Positions 10,009-21,006 of a stretch of DNA of 64,000 bases are shown here, in pieces (the stretch's first letter is position 1; each line of letters opens with the position of its first letter). The notes beneath the pieces were generated by a model, which saw only the letters and a list, made by a program, of their open reading frames with translations, ran no database searches and was not told the DNA's origin. Made by a program: the position numbers and the translations under genes. Source of the stretch: Dipteris shenzhenensis (taxonomy: Eukaryota > Polypodiophyta > Polypodiopsida > Gleicheniales); assembly GCA_047967505.1 (NCBI GenBank), contig CM106539.1; one strand, 5' to 3'.

Positions 10009-13000
10009 CTCCCCCTCGAGCTCAATCCCAAATCCTGCACACCAAGCAGGTCTCTGAACTTGCGCAGCTTCTCTGCGCCCAATGCTTTCGTGAATATGTC
10101 AGCTACCTGATCCTCTGTGCTGACATAAACTAGATCAATAAGACCTAGTAAAACCTTCTCCCGCACATAGTGATAATGCACCTCAATGTGCTTTGTTCTG
10201 GCATGAAAGACTGGGTTCTTTGCCAAGTGTATACTGCTCATGTTGTCACAATAAATGACAACCGGCCCATCTGTAGACTGATGCATATCATAGAGTAGCT
10301 TATGCAACCAAGCTACCTCACATGCAGCCATTGCTGCACCCCTGTACTCAGCCTCTGTGCTCGACAAGGCAACTGTAGGTTGTTTCTTGCTGCTCCAAGT
10401 GACTGCAGCACTCCCAAAAGAGAACACATATCCACTGGTAGATCGTCTATCAGAAATGCTACCAGCCCAATCAGCATCAGTGTATCCATGCAACTGTATC
10501 TGAACCCCAGCCTCATAAAATAGTCCATACTGCAATGTGGACTTCACATACCTGAGTATGCGTCTAGCCGCATCCAAATGCGGTTTCCTTGGAGCCTGCA
10601 TAAACTGACTTACCAACCCAACATCATAGCTCAAATCTGGCCTGGTAATAGTCATGTAAATCAAACTTCCTACTATGCGTCTGTACATAGTAGGGTCTTC
10701 CAGAAGCTCACCTGCATCTGTGCTCAGCTTCACATTCTGCTCCAAAGGAACTGAAATAGGCTTACAGCCTGTCATCCCATATTTGGACAGCATGTCCAAT
10801 CCATACTGCCTCTGCAAGAGCTGTATCCCACTTGGTGATCTAATCACCTCAATGCCCAAGAAATAATGCAGCTCTCCCAAATCCTTCATCTCAAACTTCT
10901 GCCTCAATAGCATTTTCACATGAAGGATATCTTCATCACTATCACCTGTGATGATCAAATCATCAACATAAATGACCAGCAGCATAATCCCTTTCTCTGT
11001 TTTTCTCACATAGAGTGAGAAATCTGCCTTGGAAATCTGAAAGCCAATAGTGGCAAGATACTGTCCTATCTTGTCAGACCATGCTCTAGGTGCTTGCTTC
11101 AAGCCATACAAGGCTTTCTTCAACCTGCAAACAAACTCAAGATGAGTAGCATGATATAACCTGCTGGCTGCTCCATAAAGACCTCTTCTTGCAAATCACC
11201 ATGCAAGAAGGCATTCTTTACATCCATCTGATGTAAAGACCATCCCTTTGATGCAGCCATAGCAATGGCTGCTCTTACGGTTGCCATCCTTGCAACCGGG
11301 CTGAAAGTTTCTTCATAATCAATGCCATATGTCTGTGCATACCCCTTGACAATTAATCTTGCCTTGTATCTATTCACAGAACCATCTGCATTGTGCTTGA
11401 TCTTATAAACCCACTTACAACCAATTGCATTCTTGCCTTTAGGCAAAGGCACCAATTCCCATGTAGCATTAGCATCCAAGGCATCCATTTCTTCATCCAT
11501 GGCTTTCTCCCATTTTTCATTTCCCATGGCTTGCTCAAAAGAAGTGGGTTCTGGTTCCTGTATCACTTTGACCATATAGGCATAGTGAATGGTTGTAAAT
11601 CCATCATATTTCAGCCTATCCACAAGATACCTAACCCTGGTAGACCTGCGCAAAATAGGCTCACTTCCAGGTGCTCTCAAAACATCCCTGGTCTTCCTTA
11701 CTCCAGGTGTAACAATAGAAGGAATACCCAACTCATCATCAATGCTCTGTTCTGAGCCACTAGATTCACCATCCACATAAGAGTGACCTGCATTCACATC
11801 AAACATGGGCTGATCTACCTTCTCTTTTCCTTTTCGTGATACCTGCGTACCACTATCTGCATTGCTTTGAGGAGATTCTCCTGATCTCAATCTACCTGTC
11901 CATGGTGAAGTATGTGAACCACTGCTAGAGGACACTGTAGGTCCACTGATATTTTGTGATTGCTGCTGTGAATTCTGTGCAGCAATACCATTTTGTGCAT
12001 CTACATCAATCATCACATTTACTGGTTTATACCAGCTGCTCATCTCATAAAAAAGAACATCTCTGCTCACTGTGAACTTACGTGTAGAAGGGTTATAGCA
12101 TCTATACCCTTTCTGCTGCAGAGAATAACCAATAAAGACGCACTTCTCAGCTTTTGGATCCAACTTGGACCTCAACTCATCTGGCACATGGACATAGGCA
12201 ATGCAACCAAAAATCTTCAAATGAGAAATATCTGGTTTCCTACCAGTATACATCTCCTCTGGCGTCATGCCATGTATTGCTGCAGTGGGAGTCCTGTTCA
12301 TTATATAGACGGCTGTAGCAACTGCTTCAGCCCAATAATAATCTGGTAGATCTTTTTCATTTAGCATAGCCCGAGATACCTCTCCAATATGCCTGTTTTT
12401 TCTTTCTGCAATTCCATTTTGCTGTGGGGTATGACTGCATGAATATTGCTGCTTTATACCATGCTCCTGCAAGAACCTTGCAAACTCATCTGAGAGGTAC
12501 TCTCCCCCACCATCTAACCTTAGGCATTTTATTTGCAGGCCTATTTCTTTTTCAACCATAGTTTTGAAAGCTTTGAAGTGCCCAAACACTTCACTTTTCT
12601 TTTTCATAAAATACACCCACAGTTTTTTGCTGAAGTCATCAATAAATGTGACAAAATAGTGACAGCCTCCAATAGATGTAGCTTTTGTAGTCCACACATC
12701 AGAGTGGATTAATTCCAATGGCTTTTTACTCTCTTGAACATGCCTAGGAAAAGGTTTCCTTGCCTGTTTCCCAAATTGACAGGCTTCACAAACCTTGTGC
12801 ATTTCTGCAACCTTGAATTTAGGCAATCCTGCAATAATATTTTGGGCTTGCATTGATTTTAGTCGCTGTATATTGCGTTTGTGCCAGATATCAATATCTG
12901 CAACTACACCGGTCCCATGTGCAAACATTGCTGCACTCAATTCACGCATGTCTGCATCCAACGTAAACATCCTGCCCTTCTTCTTTCCTTTTGCTATCAA

Positions 13001-14320
13001 GCGACAATTATTTTTCATATCCTCAACAAAGCATCCATGAGGATTAAATCTAACCTGCAAGCCCTGCTCAACCGTTTGACCAACAGAAACCAGGTTCTTG
13101 GTGATGTTCGGGACATGAAATACATTAGACAAGTATTTCTTTTTCCCATCCTGCATAGACAAAGGAATTTTGCCAATCTGCACAATAGGATGTGCAGTAT
13201 CATCACCAGTCTCCACAAATCCTGGTTTTTCCATTTTTCTTGCATCCTGCATCCATTCAGCGTGACCTGTCATGTGGTTTGACGCACCCGAGTCAACATA
13301 CCACACATCATTGCTTTCTTCTGCACTTGTTACAGAATTTGTCATATGCTGCACCATAAACAAATGCTCATTTCTGTCATCGCCCTGTCTACTAGAGGAT
13401 GCATAATTGCCTTGCTGCAATTTTCCACTCATAATGTCATTCTGCTTTTTGTAGCAGTCTTTAGCCATATGACCCATTTTGCCACAATAGTAGCATTCAA
13501 CATTGCTGTTGCCATTTTGGCTTCTCTGCCATCCACCACGGCCTCTTTGGCTCCCCTTGCCTCTAGAGTTACCACGTCCTCCTGCATAGGACTGGTTTTC
13601 TTGCGTTTGCTGCATATTCTGATTTCTACCACGGCCTGCAGATCGGCCTCCTCTACCTCTGCCTCTACCTCTGCCAGCATTTGAGTAGAAGACAGTTTCT
13701 TTTGAAGTTCCTGCTGAAGAAGATGCACCCCCATTTCTCTGCTCTTTAGAAATTAGAAGAGCAATCAACTCCTCAAAATCAGGAAAGTTTTCACGGACGG
13801 CAATGGATGTCCGGAACTGTGCATAATCCTTTCCTAGACCATTCAAGGTCACAGAAACCAAATCATCATCATCCACTGGCGACCCAATGGAAGCAAGTGC
13901 ATCTGCAATTTTCTTCACTTTCATGTGGTAGTCATTTATGCTCAAATTTTCTCTCTACACATTGTGCAACTCCTGTTTGAGTTGCATTTTCCTGGCTTGC
14001 GTATTTGTGCTATACATTTTTGCCAAAGTATCCCATGCCTCCTTTGGCGTATTTGCATCCTGAATATGCACAATCATGGAGTCCGAAATACTGATAGACA
14101 GCCAGTACATAACTTTCCTGGCTCTCTCATGCCATCCTTTGAATGCCTGCATTTCCTGTTGACTGGGAACATTAGGAAGAACAGGTTCTTCTTCATTTCC
14201 TGTAATGAATTCCCAATAGCCTTTTCCCATCAAGAAATTCGTCATTCTAAACGTCCATGCCTGGAAGTTGTTCTTGTCAAGCTTTTCAGTGACAATCTGT
14301 GAAAGAGAATCAGATGCCAT
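9969..14320 (-). pseudogene. Copia A gag-pol polyprotein, broken by one stop and one frameshift
   Basis: ATG at 14,320 (MASDSLSQIV). Gag carries a UBN2-like region and an intact CCHC knuckle ([14 protein letters not shown], near 13,490-13,450). Then follow protease [10 protein letters not shown] (about 13,270), the pre-integrase HKR block, integrase with Asp (IHSDVW), Asp (RLDGGGEY) and Glu (NGIAERKN), RT with YVDDLIITG (about 10,970) and RNase H with DADWAG and SSTEAEYRG. A TAG at 13,955-13,957 interrupts gag where related copies have a sense codon, probably Gln. A one-base loss near 11,139-11,152 shifts the frame just before [15 protein letters not shown]. The last codons lie inside the 3' LTR. 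It would make the particle, integrate and copy the element if unbroken. As it stands it is inactive, though it could supply partial proteins. Confidence 0.93.
10009..10017 (-). promoter_or_regulatory. Polypurine tract of copia A
   Basis: The minus strand reads GAGGGGGAG directly against the TG of the 3' LTR, the normal site of plus-strand priming. Confidence 0.85.
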
Positions 14321-14788
14321 TACAGAACACTGCAAAATATTCTGTCACTGCAAAAAACACAGCTTTTGCCTCACACGGGCAGATCTGCAAAACCAACGAG
14401 AGTGGTATTTCACCACACAGTCACTTCCTAGTGACGATTTTGCATCAACAGGCAATAGGCATGAATCTGCAACTCCCAATATCTCTGCACACAGGCATAC
14501 GATGCAATTTCTGCGGCACCTTTCCACCGACTAGCCGCGCAGTGGTCACACAGCAAAAAGTAGGGCCTTTTTCTGAGTGCCTGCGAAGAACTTCCGCCTT
14601 CAAAACGGACCCCGAAATGGCCTCAAACCGCAAAGGGCGTCTCAATCTGAAACAGTGCACTCCTGCACTTCTGGCTGTGCTACCTGCAGAGATTTGCTCC
14701 CAAACTCGAAATAGGAAAGCAACACTGGTCCTCTTACCAGGACACCACGAACTTGGCTTGCTTTCTTGAGCTCCTTACCACGAACAAG

Positions 14789-14800
14789 GCTCTGATACCA
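14789..14800 (-). promoter_or_regulatory. Primer binding site of copia A (tRNA-iMet type)
   Basis: The minus strand reads TGGTATCAGAGC directly after the LTR end CA, complementary to the 3' end of plant initiator tRNA-Met. Confidence 0.95.
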
Positions 14801-15155
14801 TGTGAAGATTGTGGGAGAGAGGGAAGGAGTCTCACTTGAGGCTTTCTCACATGCACAATGAGGGAATACACACGAAGGTGGAGGCTGAAAAATAGTTTTC
14901 CTCTTCTTAGTTGTGTAAGCCAAAAGAACTCTAGTACAAAGAAAAATAGAAGAACCCTATATGTGGGTCTCAAACCAAACTCAACTAACTAAGGTGGCAT
15001 ACTAACTGAGCCACAAACTATAGTAGATAAGGATAGCTGTCATCCAGCTATTATTCGTGGGCGGTGTACCAACCGCATCTCCAGCTAACAAGTCGGTGAC
15101 ATAAGTACACAACGGTCACCCTGGCATATCTCGAGTGGAGCTCGATATCTCAACA
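14801..15155 (-). repeat. 5' LTR of copia A
   Basis: 355 bp; on the minus strand it starts TGTTGAGATA and ends CTTCACA. It contains promoter and polyadenylation functions by analogy with the family. It is followed by TSD CCTCC at 15,156-15,160. Confidence 0.96.
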
Positions 15156-15160
15156 CCTCC

Positions 15161-15639
15161 CTCTCCTACCCTTCCTCTCTCCTCCCTCCCCTCCCCCTAC
15201 CTCTCTTCTCCCCCATCCCCACCTTATCCCTCTCATAAACCTTCCCCCGCGCTCTCTCTCTCTCTCTTACCTCTCTCCATGACCTTACTCCCACCCTACC
15301 CCTTGCTCCTCCCACCCTACCTCTCTCCAGCTTCCCACCTCACTAACCTCTCTCTTGCACTCTCACTTACCTCTCTCCTAAACCCTCCCCCTCCTACCCT
15401 TCTCCTCCCTCCCCCCCCACCCCCCACCTAGATTATCTCTCCCCTTCCTCCCCGATCTCCCTACCTCTCCTTACCCTCTCCCCCTATCTCTACCTCTCTC
15501 ATATCCTGTTGGCCACCACCACCATGCGGCAGTGGCAGCAAGACCCTTTCTTTTTAATACACTTACCCCACCCCACCCTCCCTCCCCCTTCCTTATACCT
15601 CTCTTAACACTCAGTAATGCCCCAAGATTTTTTTTTTGG
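15161..15639. repeat. Polypyrimidine tract, right of copia A
   Basis: Continuation of the 9,406-9,653 tract. CTTACCTCTCTCC-like units are seen near 15,266, 15,365 and 15,461. The reverse complement of this motif also occurs at 20,021-20,033, just outside the other end of the foldback element, so the tract may belong to that element's outer arm. Confidence 0.75.
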
Positions 15640-15659
15640 TGACACATGTCATCACTACC

Positions 15660-16080
15660 ATATTCCATTGTGCCAAGTAATCCTCGTGTCCATATTGCCA
15701 CATCATCTCTCTACCACATGTACAATCTACCACATCATCAACTCAAATAACCATTTTTCTCATATAGAGCAAAATGGGCAACAAAACCTGTGATCTCTTC
15801 GTTGGCAAAAGAACACTAGTCTATCACACATTACTTGTAACTATTGGGTGAAATATTAGTCTTAAGCTAAAAATCAAGCCCTTTTTCAAAAGCGCAGAAC
15901 TTTCTGTGTATAAGGAATTCTTGAAAGGTGTAAAAAGTAAGGTGTTCCATTTTCTGTGCTCTACCTCTTTCTCACAAAAGATTCAGCAAACGCAGCTCCC
16001 ATCTTGTGGTCATAGTTAAAAACCGATCATGGTCACTAGAAGGTTCGAGTTGCATTGTTGTAACTTTTGACTACAACAAA
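15660..16080. repeat. Left terminal inverted repeat
   Basis: Pairs with 19,590-20,000. The pairing continues inward through AAAAACCGATCATGG (16,019) against CCATGATCGGTTTTAAA (19,629), which lies next to the start of the repeat arrays on each side. Confidence 0.75.
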
Positions 16081-16129
16081 TCAAGATGCCAAGGAAAAGG
16101 ACTCCATAATATTAGGATGAGGGGCTTTT

Positions 16130-16850
16130 TATATAATTTGGCATTCGATATACACACATATGAATGAGGTACCTTGCAGTGTGTTTTTTGACCCTCACGC
16201 ATGACCAGTGGTGAAAAACAAGGAAAAATGCCTCCCCGACCATGCAAATGAGATCCAATGGCTAATATTCTTTGAACGTGCCTTGAAGACCCGTGTAAAG
16301 TGTTGTCCCCATTGGATTCTCCCAGATTCAAATGTGGAACCTCAAAGTGTGTTTTTTTACATTCGATCATGACGAGAGGTGAAAAACAAGGAAGAAGATG
16401 GTCGACCATGCAAATGAATCCAATGGGCATGATACTTTGCAACGTCCATGAAATGGGTGAGACTAAGTACCGTGCAAAGTAGCATACCCATCTAAGATGC
16501 ATGTTCATATGAGGCATTCCAATGCATGTTTTTTTTCACACTCATGCATGATGTGTGGTGAAAAACAAACAAGAATGTGTCCCCAACCATGCAAATGAGA
16601 TTTGATGGCCATAATACTTTGCATGGGCCTTGAAGGGAATGATATCAAGGCTCAAGAAAAGGAGTGTCCCCATCAAAGGATCCAACATTCGAATGTGGCA
16701 CCCCGATGCATGTTTTTTGTCCCTTATGCATGACTCATGGGGTGAAAAACAAGGAAGAATGCAACCCCGACCATGCAAATGAGGCTCGATGGCCATGATA
16801 CTTTGCGCAAGTATTGAAGTTGGTGAGATTAAGGCCTGTTAAAAGTAGCC
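16130..16850 (-). repeat. ~180-bp repeat array, inverted half (4 copies)
   Basis: Copies are marked by CATGCAAATGA followed by (A/G)ATCCAATGG-like text at 16,241, 16,407, 16,588 and 16,772, with spacings of 166, 181 and 184 bp. Each also holds GGTGAAAAACAA and CATGTTTTTT. They face opposite to the copies right of 16,850. Confidence 0.85.
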
Positions 16851-18000
16851 TATGCAAAGTATCATGCCCATTGGATCTCATTTACATGACTGGGGATCGA
16901 TTCTTTCTTATTTTTCACCACTCGTCATGCACGAGGGTTAAAAAACATGCATCGGGCTATTGTATTCAAATGTGCGAGTCTTCGATGGGGACAATTCTTT
17001 GCACAATGCAAAGCATGGTGGCCATAAAATCTCATTTGCATGGTTGGGGACGCATTCTTCCTTGTTTTTCACCATTTGTCACGTGTAGGAGCATCAAAAA
17101 ACATACATCGGGGTGTCTCATTCGAATGTGTGAGTCTTCGATGGGTATACTACTTTTCATGGGCCTCAATCTCACCCACTTAAATGCATGCGTATAGTAT
17201 AGTGTCCATCGGATCTCATTTACATGATTGGGGACAAATTCGTCCTTATTTTCTCCACGTGTCATGCATGGTGGGTATTAAAATAAAACACGCATCAGTG
17301 TGTTGTATTCGAACATGTGACACTCTGATGGGGATGACAATTTGCACGGGTCTTAATATCACCCAATTCAAGGCATGTGCAAAGTAGTGTGTCCATTGGA
17401 TATCATTTGCATGGTTGTGGATGCAATCTTCCTTGTTTTTCACCATCCGCCATGGATGAGGGTCAAAAAACATGCAGTGGTGTGCCTCATTTGAATGTGT
17501 AAGGCCCCGATGGGTATGCTACTTTTCACTTATCTTAATATCACCCAATTCAAGGCCTATATAAAGTAAAGTGACCCTCAAATCTCATTTGCATGGTCGT
17601 GGATGCGGTCTCCCTTGTTTTTCACCAATCGTCATGCATGAGGATCAAAATACACACATCGGGGTGCCTCATTCGAATGTGCGAGTCTCCGATGGATATG
17701 CTACTTTGTCCGGGCCTTAATCTCACCCACTTCAATGCCCATGCAAAGTATCATGGCCATCGAATCTCATTTGCATGGTCAGGGATGGATTCTATTTTAT
17801 TTTTCACTACCATCATGCATGAATGTCAAAAAAGCACGCATCGGGGTGCCTCATTCAAATGTTCAAGACTCCGATGGGTATGACACTTTGCACGTACCTT
17901 GAGTCACCCACTCAATGCCTGTGCAAAGTATCATAGCCATTAGATCACATTTGCATGGTCAAGGATGGAGTCTTCCTTATTTTCGTCATGCCTCATGCAT

Positions 18001-18274
18001 TGTTGCTAGGCAACCACGTGTCACTAGATGTGCCGAGTGCGGGGGTCCCAATCCATAACCCATAGCCACATAGAGCTCTCTCTCTCTCTCTCTCTCTCCC
18101 CTGAAAGTCCCAAGAGGGATGAGATAGAGAGGGGTTAATGGACCAATATACACATATGTATAAGGGATTACTCCCAATCCTTTTAGCCATGATGTGTTAG
18201 CTGCGTGTGAGCCCCCTCTCACAGACCACATGCTCCACTAACCAAATGAGGGGTAAAGGCCACCACCTATAACA
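18001..18274 (-). repeat. 3' LTR of the TRIM
   Basis: It shares with the right LTR GGGGTCCCAATCC, a CT-rich run, GGATGAGA, AATATACACATATG, TTACTCCCAA and AAGGCCACCACC. It contains a (CT)n run at about 18,076-18,099. Confidence 0.92.
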
Positions 18275-18570
18275 CCCCCCTGTTGACAAACCCCGAGACA
18301 AACCAACGTGCGACTTGACCAAACCTGGTCATAGCCAAACACAAAGACCAAACCAATCAACAAAGGCCAGTCCACAAAATGATGAGTAGCAGATGCCAAA
18401 GCCCACAGGATGTATGCAATATAGGGAGTCATCCAAAGCAGACATCACTGCCGCACGAGCCATCAAGTTGCACTTTAGACTGCCCGACATCTCCATAGTA
18501 GGAAGTCACAATGGCGACTGCCATGTGTCGGGCATGTGACGCCTACGCCAAATCTACACAGGACAAATCT

Positions 18571-18582
18571 GCTCTGATACCA
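18571..18582 (-). promoter_or_regulatory. Primer binding site of the TRIM
   Basis: The minus strand reads TGGTATCAGAGC immediately beside the LTR, the same primer as copia A, B and D, consistent with mobilisation by copia machinery. Confidence 0.93.
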
Positions 18583-18850
18583 TGTTGGGCCAAAGAGAGG
18601 CTACCATGTGTCATGGGATGCCTGAGGTGTAGGGGTCCCAATCCCCCCCATAGCCACGTAGATCTCTCTTTCTCCCCCAAAAAGGTCTTGGGAGGGATGA
18701 GAGAGGCAAGGGTTAATGGGCCAATATACACATATGCCTATGGAATTACTCCCAAGCCTTATGGCCACATGTCAACTACGTGTGCAAGCCCATTCCAACA
18801 AACCACATTCTCCACTAACCAAACGATGGTGAAGGCCACCACGACCAACA
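18583..18850 (-). repeat. 5' LTR of the TRIM
   Basis: 268 bp, diverged from the left LTR by numerous substitutions and small indels, so this insertion is older than copia A or B. Confidence 0.92.
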
Positions 18851-19589
18851 TGCATGAGGGTAAAAAAACACGGAGTGAGGTATCGCATTCAATGAGACGC
18901 TAATGGGGATGACACTTTGCTGGAGTCTTATTATCACCCACTTCAAGTCTTGTGCAAAGTATTACAACCATCGGATCTCATTTGCATGGTCGAGGACACA
19001 TTCTTTCTTGTTTTTGCCACATGTCATGCATAAGGGTCAAAAAGCACGTGTCGAGGTGCGGCATTCAAATGTGTGAGACTCGAATGGGGATGTTACTTTG
19101 CACAAGCCTTAATATGCAAAGTTTCATGGCCATCGAATCTCATTTGCATGTCGGGGACGCAGTCTCCCTTGTTTTTCACCACTCATCATGTATGTGTGTA
19201 AAAGAAAACATGCATGGGGTGCCTCATTCGAATGTACAAGACTTTGATGGGTATGACACTCTACACGGGCCTTAATCACACCCACTTCAATGCCCATGCA
19301 AAGTATCGTGGTCATTGGATCTCATTTGCATAGTCGGGGGCGCAATCTTCCTTGTTTTCACCACCTAACATGCATGAAGGCTTTAAACAGCACACATTAG
19401 GATACTACATTCGAACATGTGACACTCCAATGGGGACAACACTTTGTAGGAGTCTTAATATCACCCAATTCAGGGCCTATGCAAAGTATCATGACCATGG
19501 TTGAGGATGCATTCTTCATGTTTTTCACCATGCATCATGCATGAGTGTTAAAAAAAAGACGCATTGGGGTGCCGCATTCGAACGGGCAA

Positions 19590-20000
19590 GTCTCGAAAGT
19601 TACAATGCAACCCAAACCTTCTATAGCAGCCATGATCGGTTTTAAACTACGACCATAAGATGGGGGCTTCTCATTCAATCTTTTATGATAAAGAGGTAGA
19701 GCATAGAAAATGGAACAACGTACTCTTAATATCTTTCAAAAATTCTTTATCCATAAAAAGTTATGCCCTTTTGAAAAAAGGCTTGGCTTTTAGCTTAATA
19801 ATATTATTTCACCCAATGTGTGATAGCCTAGTGGTACTAAAGACTTTTGCCAATGAAGTGATCGTACGCTCCATTTCCCATTTTTCCCTGGTCATTTGAG
19901 TTGATAATGTGGCAGATTGTACACATGGCAGAGAGATGATGTGGCATAGGTGGTTGGATGATGTGGCGACACGGGGATGACTTGGCACTATGACACGGGG
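19590..20000. repeat. Right terminal inverted repeat
   Basis: Partner of 15,660-16,080 (see the element entry). The outer part adds a ~17-bp stretch (GGTGGTTGGATGATGTGGC) missing from the left arm. Confidence 0.75.
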
Positions 20001-20005
20001 AGCGA

Positions 20006-20860
20006 GGTAAGAGGGGAAGGAGAGAGGTAAGGAACATCTTGTCCAGCAATGCCCTCCAGTTTTGGACAGTAGCAGCAAGCAGGTGATGAGGTGAACACGA
20101 TTTGCTTGATTGTGGGTGCTTTAAAACATGCCTTCAGGAAGCTTCGGTTGGATGCTATCTTTCTGCGCATATAAAGGAAAGGCACCTTATGCTTAATTCC
20201 GTGGAAATATACTAACGAGAAGGAGAAAAGACTTATTTTCAAGCACACATCCAAGAAGACGAACGTAGGCACCGGCGAATAAAAACTCTTTGGGTGAGCG
20301 GCCTGGAGCAAAAGAACTCCTTCAAGATGGAAGCTTTGATGATGCTGCGAAGGAGTTTTTCAGCACAAATCTCTTCGTCTTCCTCTTCCTTGATCGTTCC
20401 ATCCGACGGCGCTGGAAGCCTCTTCAATCTCCAGAGTCCATAGTAGATACATCATACAGCTCGCGGGAGGGCCTCTCCAACAACCTTATCAGTTCGGCTG
20501 CCTCACACCCAAATCTTATTAACTAGGTGGCAGTGCCGACCCAAACCTTGCAGGGTCTGTCTCTCTCTCTCTCTGCCCTTTCGTAGTTTAAGAATAAGCA
20601 GGTCACTCATCTTTGCTGCGCATCAAGTACACTTAAGGCCAATTGGCGTTTCCTGTTCACTCGCATCGTTCTTTTAGACCTCGTAGTTATCAGCCTCGCC
20701 TTCACCTCCGGAATCCTTGCCAAAACGTGGTCTCTCCCAGCACCCTTAGTATTACCTTGCAAAATCATCCCATTTCCTAGCCACTCAAGGTTGGGATTTT
20801 CGCTCCACTCTATCAATTATCCATCCAGCCTGCAAATTCTTCCCAAATGTCACAACATTT
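20006..20860. other. No gene recognised
   Basis: Short open frames on both strands. The 20,239-20,427 minus frame has a coding-like stretch, KEEEDEEICAEKLLRSIIKA, but no known domain and no visible exon structure. A short (CT)n run lies at about 20,558-20,575. Confidence 0.5.
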
Positions 20861-20994
20861 ACCGCCATTGCGTAAGAAAGCTGGACTGATTCACATTCTT
20901 GGCTAACTTACCGCCATTTCGTAGGAAAGCTAGACTGATTCACATTCTTGGCTAACTTACCGCCATTGCCTAGGAAAGCTCACATTCTTGGCTA
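20861..20994. repeat. 49-bp tandem repeat, about 2.8 copies
   Basis: Units start ACCGCCATT at 20,861, 20,910 and 20,959. Each contains TA(A/G)GAAAGCT and CACATTCTTGGCTA. The third lacks the GGACTGATT segment. Confidence 0.9.
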
Positions 20995-21006
20995 GCAACC
21001 TTGTTG

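Larger units (their letters stand above)
9654..15155 (-). mobile_element. Ty1/copia LTR retrotransposon A, nearly complete
   Basis: A 5,502-bp element on the minus strand. Two LTRs of 355 bp (9,654-10,008 and 14,801-15,155) start TG and end CA and differ at only two positions that I can find. TSDs are CCTCC at 9,649-9,653 and 15,156-15,160. The PBS lies directly inside the right LTR and a polypurine tract directly inside the left one, as expected. The order gag, protease, integrase, RT, RNase H defines copia. One nonsense codon and one frameshift break the gag-pol frame; otherwise all domains are present. The low LTR divergence indicates a recent insertion. Confidence 0.97.
18001..18850 (-). 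mobile_element. TRIM (terminal-repeat retrotransposon in miniature)
   Basis: An 850-bp minus-strand element. LTRs at 18,001-18,274 (274 bp) and 18,583-18,850 (268 bp) start TGTTG and end AACA on the plus strand. GCTCTGATACCA at 18,571-18,582 is the reversed tRNA-iMet PBS directly beside the right LTR. CCCCCC at 18,275-18,280 is the reversed polypurine tract beside the left LTR. TSD TGCAT is at 17,996-18,000 and 18,851-18,855. Removing the element and one TSD rejoins the interrupted ~180-bp unit as GTCATGC...TGCATGAGGGT. The internal part is only 308 bp and noncoding, so it depends on proteins from an autonomous copia partner. Confidence 0.93.
16851..19560 (+). repeat. ~180-bp repeat array, direct half (about 11 copies)
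   Basis: Copies are marked by TCTCATTTGCATGGT or variants near 16,876, 17,029, 17,213, 17,400, 17,582, 17,764, 17,944, then after the TRIM at 18,976, 19,137, 19,319 and a degenerate one near 19,495. Each unit also has CTTGTTTTTCACCA, GTCATGCATGAGGGT, CATTCGAATGTG, GATGGGTATG and TTAATATCACCCA. The many short frames here repeat the same HLHGWG-type words and are products of the repeat, not genes. Confidence 0.88.
15640..20005. mobile_element. Long inverted-repeat (foldback-like) element with internal ~180-bp arrays
   Basis: The sequence at about 15,666-16,080 is the inverted complement, with moderate divergence, of about 19,590-19,998. Matching blocks include CACATCATCTCTCT and ATCAACTCAAAT at the outer side, then CTATCACACATT, TTGGGTGAAATA, TTCCATTTTCT, GCTCTACCTCTTT and AACCGATCATGG at the inner side. 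Inside lie about 15 copies of a ~180-bp unit. I see no transposase frame, so it is non-autonomous. Long TIRs with subterminal repeats are known from MULE and foldback classes; I cannot choose between them, since exact ends and a TSD were not resolved. A TRIM element (18,001-18,850) is nested in it. Confidence 0.7.

Noticed and set aside
10302-14769. Plus-strand frames across copia A
   Set aside because: They are antisense shadows of the gag-pol coding strand.
16071-19315. Many 60-150 aa frames sharing similar words
   Set aside because: They are frames through the ~180-bp noncoding repeat on both strands and do not keep one frame between units.
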